A stretch of 64,000 nt of DNA from Geodermatophilus ruber. GTDB lineage: Bacteria > Actinomycetota > Actinomycetes > Mycobacteriales > Geodermatophilaceae. Below, in pieces: positions 11,337 to 18,894 of the stretch. The position numbers were made by a program, and so were the translations under genes. Location: positions 1-64,000 of the forward strand of contig NZ_FOSW01000008.1 of assembly GCF_900114385.1 (NCBI RefSeq). Direction: 5' to 3'. Numbering within the stretch: position 1 is the first letter of the stretch; each line of letters starts with the position of its first letter. The notes below the pieces were generated by a model. That model was not told where the DNA came from and searched no databases. It was given only the letters and a program-made list of their open reading frames with translations.

Positions 11337-12686
11337 ATGCAGCAGCGTCCCGTGATCCTGATCGTGGGCGGCGGCTACGTCGGCCTCTACACCGCCCTGC
11401 GGCTGCAGAAGAAGCTGTCCCGCGGGCAGGCGGAGATCGTGGTCGTCGATCCGCAGCCGCACATGACCTACCAGCCGTTCCTTCCCGAGGCGGCCGCCGG
11501 CTCGGTGGAGCCCAGACACGTCGTGGTGCCGCTGCGTCCCGTGCTGCGGCACTGCCGGGTCATCACGGGCGCGGTCACCGCCGTCCGGCACGCCGAGCGG
11601 CGCGCGTTCATCGCCCCGATCGAGGGCAAGCCGTTCCAGATCTCCTACGACATCCTGGTCATGGCGGCCGGCTCGGTGGCGCGCACGCTGCCCATCCCCG
11701 GCCTGGCGGAGCACGGCATCGGCTTCAAGACCGTCGGCGAGGCCATCTACCTGCGCAACCACGTGCTGGGGCGGCTCGACGCGGCCAGCTCCACCGACGA
11801 CCCCGCCGTCCGGCGCCGCGCGCTGACGTTCACCTTCGTGGGCGGTGGCTACGCCGGCGTCGAGGCCTTCGCCGAGCTGGAGGACATGGCCCACTACGCC
11901 GTCGAGCACTACTACCCGCGGCTGTCCCCGACCGACATGCGGTGGGTGCTGGTGGAGGCGACCGGCCGGATCCTGCCGGAGGTCGACCTCGACATGGCGG
12001 CCTGGACGGTCCGCCAGCTGATCGAGCGGGGCATGGACGTCCGGCTCAACACCCGGCTGGAGTCGGTGTCGGACCTCGGCATGGTGCGGCTGTCCGACGG
12101 TGAGGAGTTCCCCAGCGACACCCTGGTGTGGACCGCCGGGACCAAGCCCAACCCGCTGCTGCAGCAGACCGACCTGCCGGTGGACGAGCGCGGCCGGGTC
12201 CTCTGCGAGCCGACCCTGCAGGTGCAGGGGCTGCCGGACGCGTGGTCGGCGGGCGACCTGGCCGCCGTCCCGGACGTCACCAAGCCCGGGGCCACCACCG
12301 CGCCCAACGCGCAGCACGCCGTCCGCCAGGCCCGGCGGCTGGCCGACAACATCCTGCTGACCCTCCGCGGCGAGCAGCCGGTGCCCTACCGGCACGAGTA
12401 CGCCGGGTCGGTGGCCAGCCTCGGGCTGCACAAGGGCGTGGCCCAGGTCTACGGCGTGAAGCTCAAGGGTTGGCCGGCGTGGTTCATGCACCGGACCTAC
12501 CACGTCAGCCGGGTTCCGACGTTCAACCGCAAGGCGAGGGTGATCGCCGACTGGACGATGGCCTCGGTGTTCCGCCGGGAGGTCATCGCGCTGGGGCAGC
12601 TGCAGGACCCGCGGCGGGAGTTCGTCGCCGCCGCCACCCCCCGGCAGCTGCCGCCGCAGGCCACCCCGGACAGCCGGGCGGGCTGA
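11337..12686 (+). CDS. FAD-dependent NADH dehydrogenase, type II-like (NDH-2 family)
   Basis: 449 residues. Single-subunit NAD(P)H:quinone oxidoreductases of this fold feed electrons to menaquinone without pumping protons. FAD-binding GxGxxG at about 10-15 (ILIVGGGYVGLYTALRLQKKL), substrate region PHMTYQPFLPEAAAGSVEPRHVVVPLR, and the second dinucleotide-binding motif FTFVGGGYAGVEAFAEL for NAD(P)H near 167-181. LVWTAGTKPNPL and the FAD-contacting AGDLAAVPDVTKPGATTAPNAQHAVRQA follow. The C-terminal region has an amphipathic segment (GWPAWFMHRTYHVSRVPT) expected to attach the enzyme to the membrane. Downstream is the tRNA gene. Whether it is a true Ndh or a related oxidoreductase cannot be settled from sequence alone. 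Confidence 0.88.
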   Translation: MQQRPVILIVGGGYVGLYTALRLQKKLSRGQAEIVVVDPQPHMTYQPFLPEAAAGSVEPRHVVVPLRPVLRHCRVITGAVTAVRHAERRAFIAPIEGKPFQISYDILVMAAGSVARTLPIPGLAEHGIGFKTVGEAIYLRNHVLGRLDAASSTDDPAVRRRALTFTFVGGGYAGVEAFAELEDMAHYAVEHYYPRLSPTDMRWVLVEATGRILPEVDLDMAAWTVRQLIERGMDVRLNTRLESVSDLGMVRLSDGEEFPSDTLVWTAGTKPNPLLQQTDLPVDERGRVLCEPTLQVQGLPDAWSAGDLAAVPDVTKPGATTAPNAQHAVRQARRLADNILLTLRGEQPVPYRHEYAGSVASLGLHKGVAQVYGVKLKGWPAWFMHRTYHVSRVPTFNRKARVIADWTMASVFRREVIALGQLQDPRREFVAAATPRQLPPQATPDSRAG

Positions 12687-12731
12687 ACCCGTGCCGATGG
12701 GGGCGGGCGGCGGGGCTAGCGTGCGCAGCGG

Positions 12732-12805
12732 GCCCCCGTAGCCCAACCGGCAGAGGCAGGCCCCTTAAAAGGGTCCGAGTGTGGGTTCGAATCCCACCGG
12801 GGGCA
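12732..12805 (+). tRNA. tRNA with anticodon UAA (Leu, UUA codon), class I shape
   Basis: A 74-nt cloverleaf folds cleanly. The acceptor is a 7-bp stem GCCCCCG/CGGGGGC with discriminator A. The D arm is GCC/GGC. The anticodon stem is GGCCC/GGGTC (one G-T pair) with loop CTTAAAA, so the anticodon is TAA at 12766-12768. The variable loop is only five bases (CGAGT). The T arm is GTGGG-TTCGAAT-CCCAC. No CCA is encoded. Leucine tRNAs normally have a long variable arm (class II), so this five-base loop is unusual. Alternatives are a decayed or non-canonical isoacceptor. Confidence 0.85.
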
Positions 12806-13036
12806 CTCGGAATGCTGACCGTTGCTCCCGGTCGGTGGCGCTGCCATTCCGGCAGCCGATGCGCCGGCCGGCACGCCGGGCCGTTTCCGGGCATGCGAAA
12901 GGCCCGGACGGCCTCTTCCTCCCGCGCCGGCAGGCCGGCGCATGACGTCGGCCGCTCTGCCGATGCCGCGGCCGGGCCCGCGGCCTAGCGTGGAGGCCGG
13001 CTCAGCCCCGGCCGCAGCTGCGCGGAAGGACGCGGC

Positions 13037-13345
13037 ATGAGCAGTCCCGTGACGAAGGCTCTGGTCGTGCGGATGACGGCGAGGCCGGAGACCCGTGACG
13101 AGGTGGCGCGGTTCCTGGCGGGGGCCGTCGACCTGGCCAACGCCGAGGCGGGGACCACGGCCTGGTTCGCCCTGCGGACGGACGACTCGACGTTCTGGAT
13201 CGTCGACGCCTTCCCGGGTGAGGCCGAGCGGCAGGCCCACCTCGACGGCCAGATCGCCAAGGCGCTGCTGGAGAACGCCGAGCGTCTCCTGACCGGTGCT
13301 CCGGAGATCCTGCCCGCCGACGTGCTGGCCGCGAAGGTGCCCTGA
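13037..13345 (+). CDS. Antibiotic-biosynthesis-monooxygenase (ABM) fold protein
   Basis: 102 residues from the ATG at 13037, with a purine-rich GAAGGA before it. ABM/dimeric alpha-beta barrel proteins are small homodimers; some are quinone or heme-degrading monooxygenases, many are uncharacterised. The sequence has the beta-strand start TKALVVRMTARPETRDEVARFLAGAVDLANAEAGTTAWFALRTDDSTFWIVDAFPGEAERQAHL, which matches the YgiN/ABM pattern, where the helix carrying AHLDG closes the barrel. No catalytic residue can be assigned. It stands alone between the tRNA and a decayed region, and about 230 bp of sequence without a gene precede it. Confidence 0.8.
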   Translation: MSSPVTKALVVRMTARPETRDEVARFLAGAVDLANAEAGTTAWFALRTDDSTFWIVDAFPGEAERQAHLDGQIAKALLENAERLLTGAPEILPADVLAAKVP

Positions 13346-13423
13346 GCCCACAGCTTGAGTGCCCCGACACGGGGGATGTCCCCACGCCTCCGGCCAGCGA
13401 GGTGCGGGAGGACGGGGACCGAG

Positions 13424-13573
13424 CGGGTGGACCGGTTCCAGCGTCGACATCCGGGTGTGGGCTTCCCACTCGCCGTCGTCTACAAGTTCGGTGACGACGG
13501 CCACTTCCTCGCGGCACTCATCGCCTACTCCGGCCTCCTCGCGTTGTCCCCCCTCCTGCTCCTCCTCACGATC
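13424..13573 (+). pseudogene. N-terminal remnant of a YihY/BrkB-family membrane protein
   Basis: Fifty residues, VDRFQRRHPGVGFPLAVVYKFGDD followed by HFLAALIAYSGLLALSPLLLLLTI, match the start of YihY/virulence factor BrkB proteins (usual pattern 'RHPGLGFPLAVVYKFFDDQGNYLAALITYYGFLSLFPLLLLL'). After residue 73 of the open frame the similarity stops and the frame runs into arginine-rich sequence. An intact protein has about 300 residues and six membrane spans, so this is a truncated fragment. The flanks, 13346-13423 and 13574-13787, hold no other recognisable gene. Confidence 0.75.
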
Positions 13574-13787
13574 GAGCAGGGCACGGCCGGCGACCCGCGC
13601 ACGTCTGGGCTCGACCCCGGGACGATGACACCCGCTCGCGCCGCACGCTTCGCATTCAGCGTGAACCGCACTGCACGCTGCGCCGTCCGTCTAGCCAGGC
13701 CGGGCTGCGCGGCCTTTACTCGATGCCGAGCTCGCGGATGTCGGCTGGGACCTGGTGGGTTTCGGCGGTCTCGAGGAAGGCGCTGCC

Positions 13788-14816
13788 GTGGCCGAGGTGA
13801 TCGCAGCCGCGTCGGAGACGGCCGCGGCGATCGCGAGGATTGCCGCGGAGCCCGCCTCGGTCGCCGAGCGGGCCGAGCAGATGCTGGAGCTGCTCCGGCG
13901 GGTGGTGCCCTGCGAAGCCGCGTCGATCTCGGTACGGGACCCGGAGCGGCAGGGCCGGTTCGCTCTCGCTGCCACCGGAGAGGTCGCAGCGCTGCACGCC
14001 TACTACGAGAGCCGGGAGGGCGACGCCGAGATGGACCGGCTCGGGTTGAACCGGCCCACCCCGCCGCTGCTGCTCGCAGACCTGGCGGTGCCGGCCGCGG
14101 AGACGCTCGCCTGGCAGGAGTACCTGTGGCCGGCCGGCTTCGGCGGCTCGGTGGGCGTCGGGCTGTTCACGCGCGACGGCCGGCACGTCGGCCATCTGAC
14201 CGCGCTGACCGAGTCCGCCTCCCGGCCCACGGTCGTCGACCGGGACCTGCTCGGTGCGGTCACCGGGCTGATGGCGCACGCGATCGACCGGATGCGCACG
14301 ATCCGCGCCGCCGCCGGGCTGGTGCGTGACGCCGCCGCGGGCGCCGTGCTCACCCGCGGCGGGAACGTGGGACCGCTGCCCGGGCTGCCGACTCACCGGG
14401 TGCTCGCCCCCGGCTCTCTCGCTCTGGCCGAGGCGGCCGAGCGCCTGGACGCCGGCGACGCCTACGCCGTCTTCTTGCATCCCGCACCGGGCAGCGACAG
14501 CGACGCCGGGGCGCTGCTGAAGGTCAGCGTGCTCGACTGCGACGAGGGCCCCGACCACCTGCGAGGCGTCGTCCTGGTCTCCCCGCCGCCGGATCTGCGC
14601 GGCATGTCCCACCGGGAACTGCAGGTCCTGGGCCTCGTCCTGGAGGACTGGCCGGACGAGCGCATCGCGCAGGCCCTGGGCACCACCACGAAGGAGGTCG
14701 CCGACTGCGTGCATCGCAGCATGGACCTGCTGGACGCCCCGTCGCGGACCGGGCTCGTCATCCGTGCGCTCCGCGAGGGGCTCTTCCTGCCGCGGCGGAC
14801 TGTCACCGCGGCCTGA
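13788..14816 (+). CDS. GAF-domain regulator with a divergent LuxR-type C-terminus (first of a tandem pair)
   Basis: 342 residues from GTG 13788, chosen because GAGGAAGG stands seven bases upstream; an in-frame GTG at 13755 is possible. Residues about 1-180 are a GAF-like sensor region (MLELLRRVVPCEAASISVRDPE to YLWPAGFGGSVGVGLFTRDGRHVGHLTALTES). The C-terminal 60 residues align with a LuxR helix-turn-helix: MSHRELQVLGLVLEDWPDERIAQALGTTTKEVADCVHRSMDLLDAPSRTGLVIRAL. The recognition-helix segment is TTKEVADCVHRSM instead of the usual ISxRTVxxHLxxI, so DNA binding may be altered or lost. The architecture is the same as that of the gene at 15195. It lies just after the BrkB remnant. The ligand is unknown. 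Confidence 0.75.
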   Translation: MAEVIAAASETAAAIARIAAEPASVAERAEQMLELLRRVVPCEAASISVRDPERQGRFALAATGEVAALHAYYESREGDAEMDRLGLNRPTPPLLLADLAVPAAETLAWQEYLWPAGFGGSVGVGLFTRDGRHVGHLTALTESASRPTVVDRDLLGAVTGLMAHAIDRMRTIRAAAGLVRDAAAGAVLTRGGNVGPLPGLPTHRVLAPGSLALAEAAERLDAGDAYAVFLHPAPGSDSDAGALLKVSVLDCDEGPDHLRGVVLVSPPPDLRGMSHRELQVLGLVLEDWPDERIAQALGTTTKEVADCVHRSMDLLDAPSRTGLVIRALREGLFLPRRTVTAA

Positions 14817-15194
14817 CCCGACCGGGCACGGCGAGGGCCGCGGCTCGGTGCTCTGCTCCGCCGCTCCGGACCGTGCCCAGCCCGGAGCGAGGAGAGGAGC
14901 AGCTGGACTCGGCCCCTCCACCTGCCGGCTGTTCGACCATCCTGCGACGGGGCGAGCCCTCGCCTTCCCCACCCCGGTCCCTACCCGCGGGCGGTGCCAC
15001 CAAGCCCCGTCCATAGGTACTTCTACCTATCCGCGCAACGTGTATGGGGGTGGCCGGGGGGTTGCCGGCCCGGTGAGCGGGGGCTGGTCGTGGCGCGGTC
15101 GCGGGGGGACGATGGCGGCCTCAGCCGATGCCGGATGGCGGCGGTCCACCCGCACGGGGCATGCCGGGGGGAGGATCCGGGTGGGCCGGCGGTG
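14817..15194. other. Gene-free spacer between the two GAF-LuxR genes, with a dyad
   Basis: About 380 bp without a supportable gene. It contains a locally AT-richer patch at 15011-15055 with a perfect dyad at 15013-15030, likely the control region of the downstream regulator, and the purine-rich SD-like GGGGGAGG near 15165. Confidence 0.55.
15013..15030. promoter_or_regulatory. Dyad ATAGGTA-CTTC-TACCTAT, candidate operator
   Basis: Perfect 7-bp inverted repeat with a 4-bp centre, about 165 bp upstream of the LuxR-type gene at 15195. It is AT-rich against a very GC-rich background. An 18-bp dyad fits the size bound by a LuxR/NarL dimer. No experimental support. Confidence 0.5.
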
Positions 15195-16253
15195 ATGTCG
15201 GGAGTGTCGATGCCCTCAGACGTGGGTGCACGCGGGCTGCCGGTGAACGCCGCCGAGATCCTCACCGAGGTCACCGGCATCGGCGCAGCGCCGGGCACGC
15301 TGGCGGAGCGGGCCGGGGCCCTGCTCGCCCAGGTGCAGCGGGTGATCCCGTTCGAGGCCGGCTTCATCGCCCTGCTGCCCCCGGGCGGGAGCGCGCACGT
15401 GCCGCTGATCAGGCACGGCTATGACGACCGCACCGACGGATACCTCGACAGCCCGGAGTTTCTGCACGACCTCGAACTGGGCGGCCAGCGGCGGACCCGG
15501 CACCCGGTGCAGCACGTGGACACTCCCGTGCCCCAGGCGGAGATCCCCGTGTGGGCCGAGTACCTGCTCCCGGCCGGCTTCCGGGGAGCTGTGGGTGTGG
15601 CGCTGTTCACCCCGGACCACCGGTACCTGGGCCTGCTCGGGGTGACCACCGAGCGCGCCACCCCGACCGGCGCGGACGCCTGCAACCTGGCCGAGCTGCT
15701 GGCCGAGCAGGTGGCGGTGGCGGTGGACCCGTGGCGCTCGCTGGCAACCATCGCCGAGATGGTGCACGCGGCCACCGCGGGGGTCGTGCTCACCCTGTCG
15801 GGAATGGTGCAGCCCCTGCCCGGCCGACCCGATCACCGGCTGCTCGCACGCGGGTCCGGCGTGCTGGCGGCGGCCGTCGTACAGCTGGCCGAGGGCAGCA
15901 CGTACGCCTCGTTCCTGGCCCCGTTGCCCGGCGGGGAGGACGGAGACGACGCGGGCACCCACGCCCGGATCACCGTGCTGGCCGCCCCGCCGGACCTGCA
16001 GCTGTTCGCCGCGGCGGTCGTCCTGGTCAGCCCGGCCGGGAACCTGCACGGGCTCAGCCGGCGCGAGCTGCAGGTGCTCGGGCTGCTGGTGACCGGGGCG
16101 ACGAACGAGCAGATCGCCGAAGGCCTGGGCATCAGCGTCCGCACCGTCGCGGTGCATCTGGATCACGTGCGGGCGAAGCTCGGCGCACCGTCGCGCACCA
16201 CGGCCGCCGCGCGGGCCCTGCGGCTGGGGTTGTTCGTCCCCTCGCCGCTCTGA
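15195..16253 (+). CDS. GAF-domain LuxR-family transcriptional regulator (second of a tandem pair)
   Basis: 352 residues from ATG 15195; the in-frame ATG at 15210 with GGGAG before it is an alternative start. The N-terminal two thirds are GAF-like (LLAQVQRVIPFEAGFIALLPPGG, YLLPAGFRGAVGVALFTPDHRYLGLLGVTTE, LAELLAEQVAVAV). The C-terminus is a clear LuxR helix-turn-helix: LSRRELQVLGLLVTGATNEQIAEGLGISVRTVAVHLDHVRAKLGAPSRTTAAARAL, with all hallmark residues (RE near the start, TNxxIA, ISxxTVxxHL, K-L). It is a paralogue of the gene at 13788, sharing the PVWAEYLLPAGF/WQEYLWPAGF and APSRT blocks. A dyad at 15013-15030 may be its operator. No receiver domain, so it is probably an orphan sensor-regulator. 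Confidence 0.85.
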   Translation: MSGVSMPSDVGARGLPVNAAEILTEVTGIGAAPGTLAERAGALLAQVQRVIPFEAGFIALLPPGGSAHVPLIRHGYDDRTDGYLDSPEFLHDLELGGQRRTRHPVQHVDTPVPQAEIPVWAEYLLPAGFRGAVGVALFTPDHRYLGLLGVTTERATPTGADACNLAELLAEQVAVAVDPWRSLATIAEMVHAATAGVVLTLSGMVQPLPGRPDHRLLARGSGVLAAAVVQLAEGSTYASFLAPLPGGEDGDDAGTHARITVLAAPPDLQLFAAAVVLVSPAGNLHGLSRRELQVLGLLVTGATNEQIAEGLGISVRTVAVHLDHVRAKLGAPSRTTAAARALRLGLFVPSPL

Positions 16254-16466
16254 CCTCCTGCGCCGGGCCGCGCCGAGGCCGCCGTACGGCAGCGCCGGCC
16301 CCGGTGCCCCGCGGCTGTGTAGGAACTCCGCCGTTGGCGTGCAAGTACTCCCCCCCGAGGAGCGCTGCGCTGCTGGTCAGTGCAACGGTCAGCACCCCAC
16401 CCCACCGGGCCATGCCCCCGTCCGGGTGCCCCGGGCGGGGTCAGGAACGTAACGAGCGCCCAGGGC

Positions 16467-16487
16467 GTTGACCAGTACGAGTGGGGT
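16467..16487 (+). promoter_or_regulatory. Candidate promoter of the Bax-inhibitor-like gene
   Basis: TTGACC followed about 15 bases later by TAGGAC, roughly 45 bp before the ATG. The spacer is shorter than the usual 17, so this is tentative. Confidence 0.35.
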
Positions 16488-16529
16488 CTAGGACCGTAGC
16501 CCCCACGAACCGCCTGTCACCTCGAGGAG

Positions 16530-17378
16530 ATGACGATGCCCAGCCACAACCCGGTCTTCGGCCGGGGATTCGCCAACGCGAACGCCGGCAACGGCCAGCA
16601 GTACACCCAGTGGGGTGGGCCGCAGCAGCAGTACGGCGCACCCCAGTACGGGGCCCCGCAGTACGGCGCTCCCGCGCCGGCGCCGTACGCGCAGCAGCCG
16701 TACGCGCCGCCGACGACGCGCTACATGACGATGGACGACGTCGTCCAGAAGACCGGGCTCTCGTTCCTGGTGACCGTCCTGGCGGCAGCCGCGGTCTGGG
16801 CGATGCCCGGACAGGCCGCCTGGGGTCTGGCGCTGCCCGCCGTCCTCGTGGCCTTCGTGCTGGGCCTGGTGATCGCGTTCAAGCAGATCGCCAACCCGGT
16901 GGCCACCCTGGCCTACGGCGCGCTCTACGGTGTCGCGCTCGGCGCCATCAGCGAGGCGTTCAACGATCTCTACCCCGGCATCGTCATCCAGGCGCTGATC
17001 GGCACGTTCGGTGTGTTCTTCGGCATGCTGGTGGTCTACAAGACCGGCGCCATCCGGGTCACCCCGAAGCTGACCCGCTGGATCGTCGGCGCGATGTTCG
17101 GCGTCCTGGCGCTGGTGCTGGTCAACCTGATCGCGAGCTTCTTCACCCCGGGTGGGCTGGGCCTGCGTGACGGTGGCCCGCTCGCCATCCTGTTCAGCGT
17201 CGTCGTCATCGGTGTCGCGGCCTTCACGCTGCTGCTGGACTTCGACATGGCCGACGAGGCGATCCGCCGCGGCGCCCCGGCGAAGTTCGCCTGGTACGTC
17301 GCCTTCGGCCTGCTCGTCACGGTCGTCTGGCTGTACCTGGAGATCCTGCGTCTGCTGTCCTACCTGCAGAACGACTGA
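16530..17378 (+). CDS. Bax inhibitor-1 / YccA family membrane protein
   Basis: 282 residues from ATG 16530 with GAGGAG just before it. Residues 1-65 are a low-complexity Gln/Tyr/Pro-rich cytoplasmic tail with QYGAPQYGAPQYGAPAP repeats, then TTRYMTMDDVVQKTGLSFLV opens the membrane domain. Seven hydrophobic segments follow (VTVLAAAAVWAM, LALPAVLVAFVLGLVIAF, ... IVGAMFGVLALVLVNLIASFF, ... YVAFGLLVTVVWLYLEILRLLSYLQ), matching the Bax inhibitor-1-like fold. The conserved LLLDFDMADEAIRRGAPAKFAWY includes the Asp pair implicated in pH-gated calcium leak in bacterial homologues. Function in actinobacteria is not established. A strong terminator follows. Confidence 0.9.
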   Translation: MTMPSHNPVFGRGFANANAGNGQQYTQWGGPQQQYGAPQYGAPQYGAPAPAPYAQQPYAPPTTRYMTMDDVVQKTGLSFLVTVLAAAAVWAMPGQAAWGLALPAVLVAFVLGLVIAFKQIANPVATLAYGALYGVALGAISEAFNDLYPGIVIQALIGTFGVFFGMLVVYKTGAIRVTPKLTRWIVGAMFGVLALVLVNLIASFFTPGGLGLRDGGPLAILFSVVVIGVAAFTLLLDFDMADEAIRRGAPAKFAWYVAFGLLVTVVWLYLEILRLLSYLQND

Positions 17379-17383
17379 GAGAG

Positions 17384-17438
17384 GGCCCCGCTGCCCCCCA
17401 CGCCTCGCGCGCTCGGCGCGGGCCCCTGCAGCGGGGCC
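17384..17438. terminator. Hairpin after the Bax-inhibitor-like gene
   Basis: GGCCCCGCTG (17384-17393) and CAGCGGGGCC (17429-17438) are perfect complements. The hairpin starts six bases after the stop codon. Confidence 0.6.
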
Positions 17439-17446
17439 ATCAGACG

Positions 17447-17484
17447 ACAGTGGCCCGGTCCCCGCGAGGGGGCCGGGCCACTGT
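17447..17484. terminator. Bidirectional terminator between convergent genes
   Basis: A 17-bp stem (17447-17463 with 17468-17484, one G-T pair) closes on a GCGA tetraloop and is followed by GGTTTC. It stands between convergent genes (Bax-inhibitor-like + and thiolase -). Confidence 0.75.
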
Positions 17485-17512
17485 GGTTTCAAGGACCGGG
17501 GAGCCTCCAGAC

Positions 17513-18733
17513 CTAGGAGAGGCGCTCCAGGATCATCGCCATGCCCATGCCGCCGCCGACGCACATGGTCTCCAGGCCGAAGGTCTTGTCCCTCGTCTGC
17601 AGGCCGTTGATCAGCGTGCCGGTGATGCGGGCGCCGGTCATGCCGAACGGGTGGCCGACGGCGATCGCGCCGCCGTGCACGTTCAGCTTGTCGATGTCGA
17701 TGTCCAGGTCGCGGTAGCTCGGGATGACCTGCGCGGCGAAGGCCTCGTTGATCTCGACCAGGTCGATGTCGTCCATCGTCATCCCCGCCCGCTGCAGCGC
17801 CAGCCGCGAGGCGTCGACCGGGCCGTAGCCCATGATCTCCGGGGACAGGCCGGTGACGGCCGTGGACACGATCCGCGCCAGCGGGGTCAACCCCAGGTGG
17901 CGGGCCTTGGTGTCGCTCATCACGACCACGGCGGCCGCGCCGTCGTTGAGCGGGCAGGCGTTGCCGGCGGTGACCCGGCCGTCGGGGCGGAAGACCGGCT
18001 TGAGCCCGGAGATGCCCTCCAGCGTGGTCCCCGGCCGCGGGCCGTCGTCCGTGCTGACGACGGTGCCGTCCGGCGTGGTGACCGGGGTGATCTCCCGCGC
18101 CCAGAAACCGTCGGCGATGGCCTGCTCGGCGAGGTTCTGGCTGCGGACGGCGAACTCGTCCATCTCCTGCCGGGAGACGTCCTTGAGCAGCGCCAGGTTC
18201 TCCGCCGTCTGGCCCATCGCGACGTAGATGTCGGGGAGCTCGCCGCTCTCGCGCGGGTCGGTCCAGGAGTCCGCGCCGCTCTCCGCGGTCTTGGCCACCC
18301 GGGCCTGCGCGTCGGCGAACGCCGGGTTCTGGGTGTCGGGCAGGGAGTCGCTGCTGCCCTTGGCGAACCGGGACACCATCTCCACGCCGGCGGAGATGAA
18401 GACGTCACCCTCGCCGGCCTTGATCGCGTGCATCGCCATGCGGGTGGTCTGCAGCGAGGAGGAGCAGTAGCGGGTGATCGTGGTGCCCGGCAGGTGGTCC
18501 ATGCCGAGCAGCACGCTGACCACACGGCCCATGTTGTGGCCCTGCTCGCCCCCGGGCAGGCCACAGCCGAGGATCAGGTCGTCGATGTCGGCCGGGTCGA
18601 GCGCGGGCACCTTGTCCAGCGCCGCCCGGACGATGGTGGCGGTCAGGTCGTCGGGGCGCAGGTCCTTGAGCGAGCCCTTGAACGCGCGGCCGATGGGCGA
18701 GCGGGCGGTCGCGACGATGACGGCTTCGGGCAT
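17513..18733 (-). CDS. Thiolase (acetyl-CoA C-acyltransferase)
   Basis: 406 residues from ATG 18733, where GGAGGA precedes the start; the longer open frame upstream is not supported. It cleaves 3-ketoacyl-CoA with CoA (beta-oxidation) or condenses two acetyl-CoA. The nucleophilic Cys is Cys90 in RYCSSSLQTT, while the common pattern is N-R-x-C-x-S-G-x-Q. NACPLNDGAAAVVVMS, EINEAFAAQVI, the His motif VHGGAIAVGHPFGMTGAR and the second Cys in ETMCVGGGMGMAMILE are all intact. The RYCSSSLQ variant is common among FadA-type actinobacterial thiolases. No other fatty-acid gene lies nearby, so the pathway role is open. Confidence 0.92.
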   Translation of the reverse strand: MPEAVIVATARSPIGRAFKGSLKDLRPDDLTATIVRAALDKVPALDPADIDDLILGCGLPGGEQGHNMGRVVSVLLGMDHLPGTTITRYCSSSLQTTRMAMHAIKAGEGDVFISAGVEMVSRFAKGSSDSLPDTQNPAFADAQARVAKTAESGADSWTDPRESGELPDIYVAMGQTAENLALLKDVSRQEMDEFAVRSQNLAEQAIADGFWAREITPVTTPDGTVVSTDDGPRPGTTLEGISGLKPVFRPDGRVTAGNACPLNDGAAAVVVMSDTKARHLGLTPLARIVSTAVTGLSPEIMGYGPVDASRLALQRAGMTMDDIDLVEINEAFAAQVIPSYRDLDIDIDKLNVHGGAIAVGHPFGMTGARITGTLINGLQTRDKTFGLETMCVGGGMGMAMILERLS

Positions 18734-18894
18734 GGGTCCTCCACGATGAGGTTCTCGGTCGACCCCGAACCTACTCTTCGGTAACGAACGCGGTGACCCG
18801 CTCGGGAACGGCCGGCAGCCGACGGTGACATGGGTCGGCCTGCGCGCCCCGGTCCGCTCCTCGCTCGTTCCTCGCTGCGATGCTCCCGGGGCTG

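Noticed and set aside
10173-12746. 857-codon minus-strand frame that would fuse DUF4235 to a large N-terminus
   Set aside because: The upstream 750 codons are antisense to the UDG and NDH genes and to the tRNA; DUF4235 begins at the ATG at 10493.
12806-13036. Hairpin-rich 230-bp stretch after the tRNA, considered as an ncRNA gene
   Set aside because: Only short, weak pairs (e.g. CGGAATG...CATTCCG) typical of high-GC DNA and no promoter pattern that I can support.
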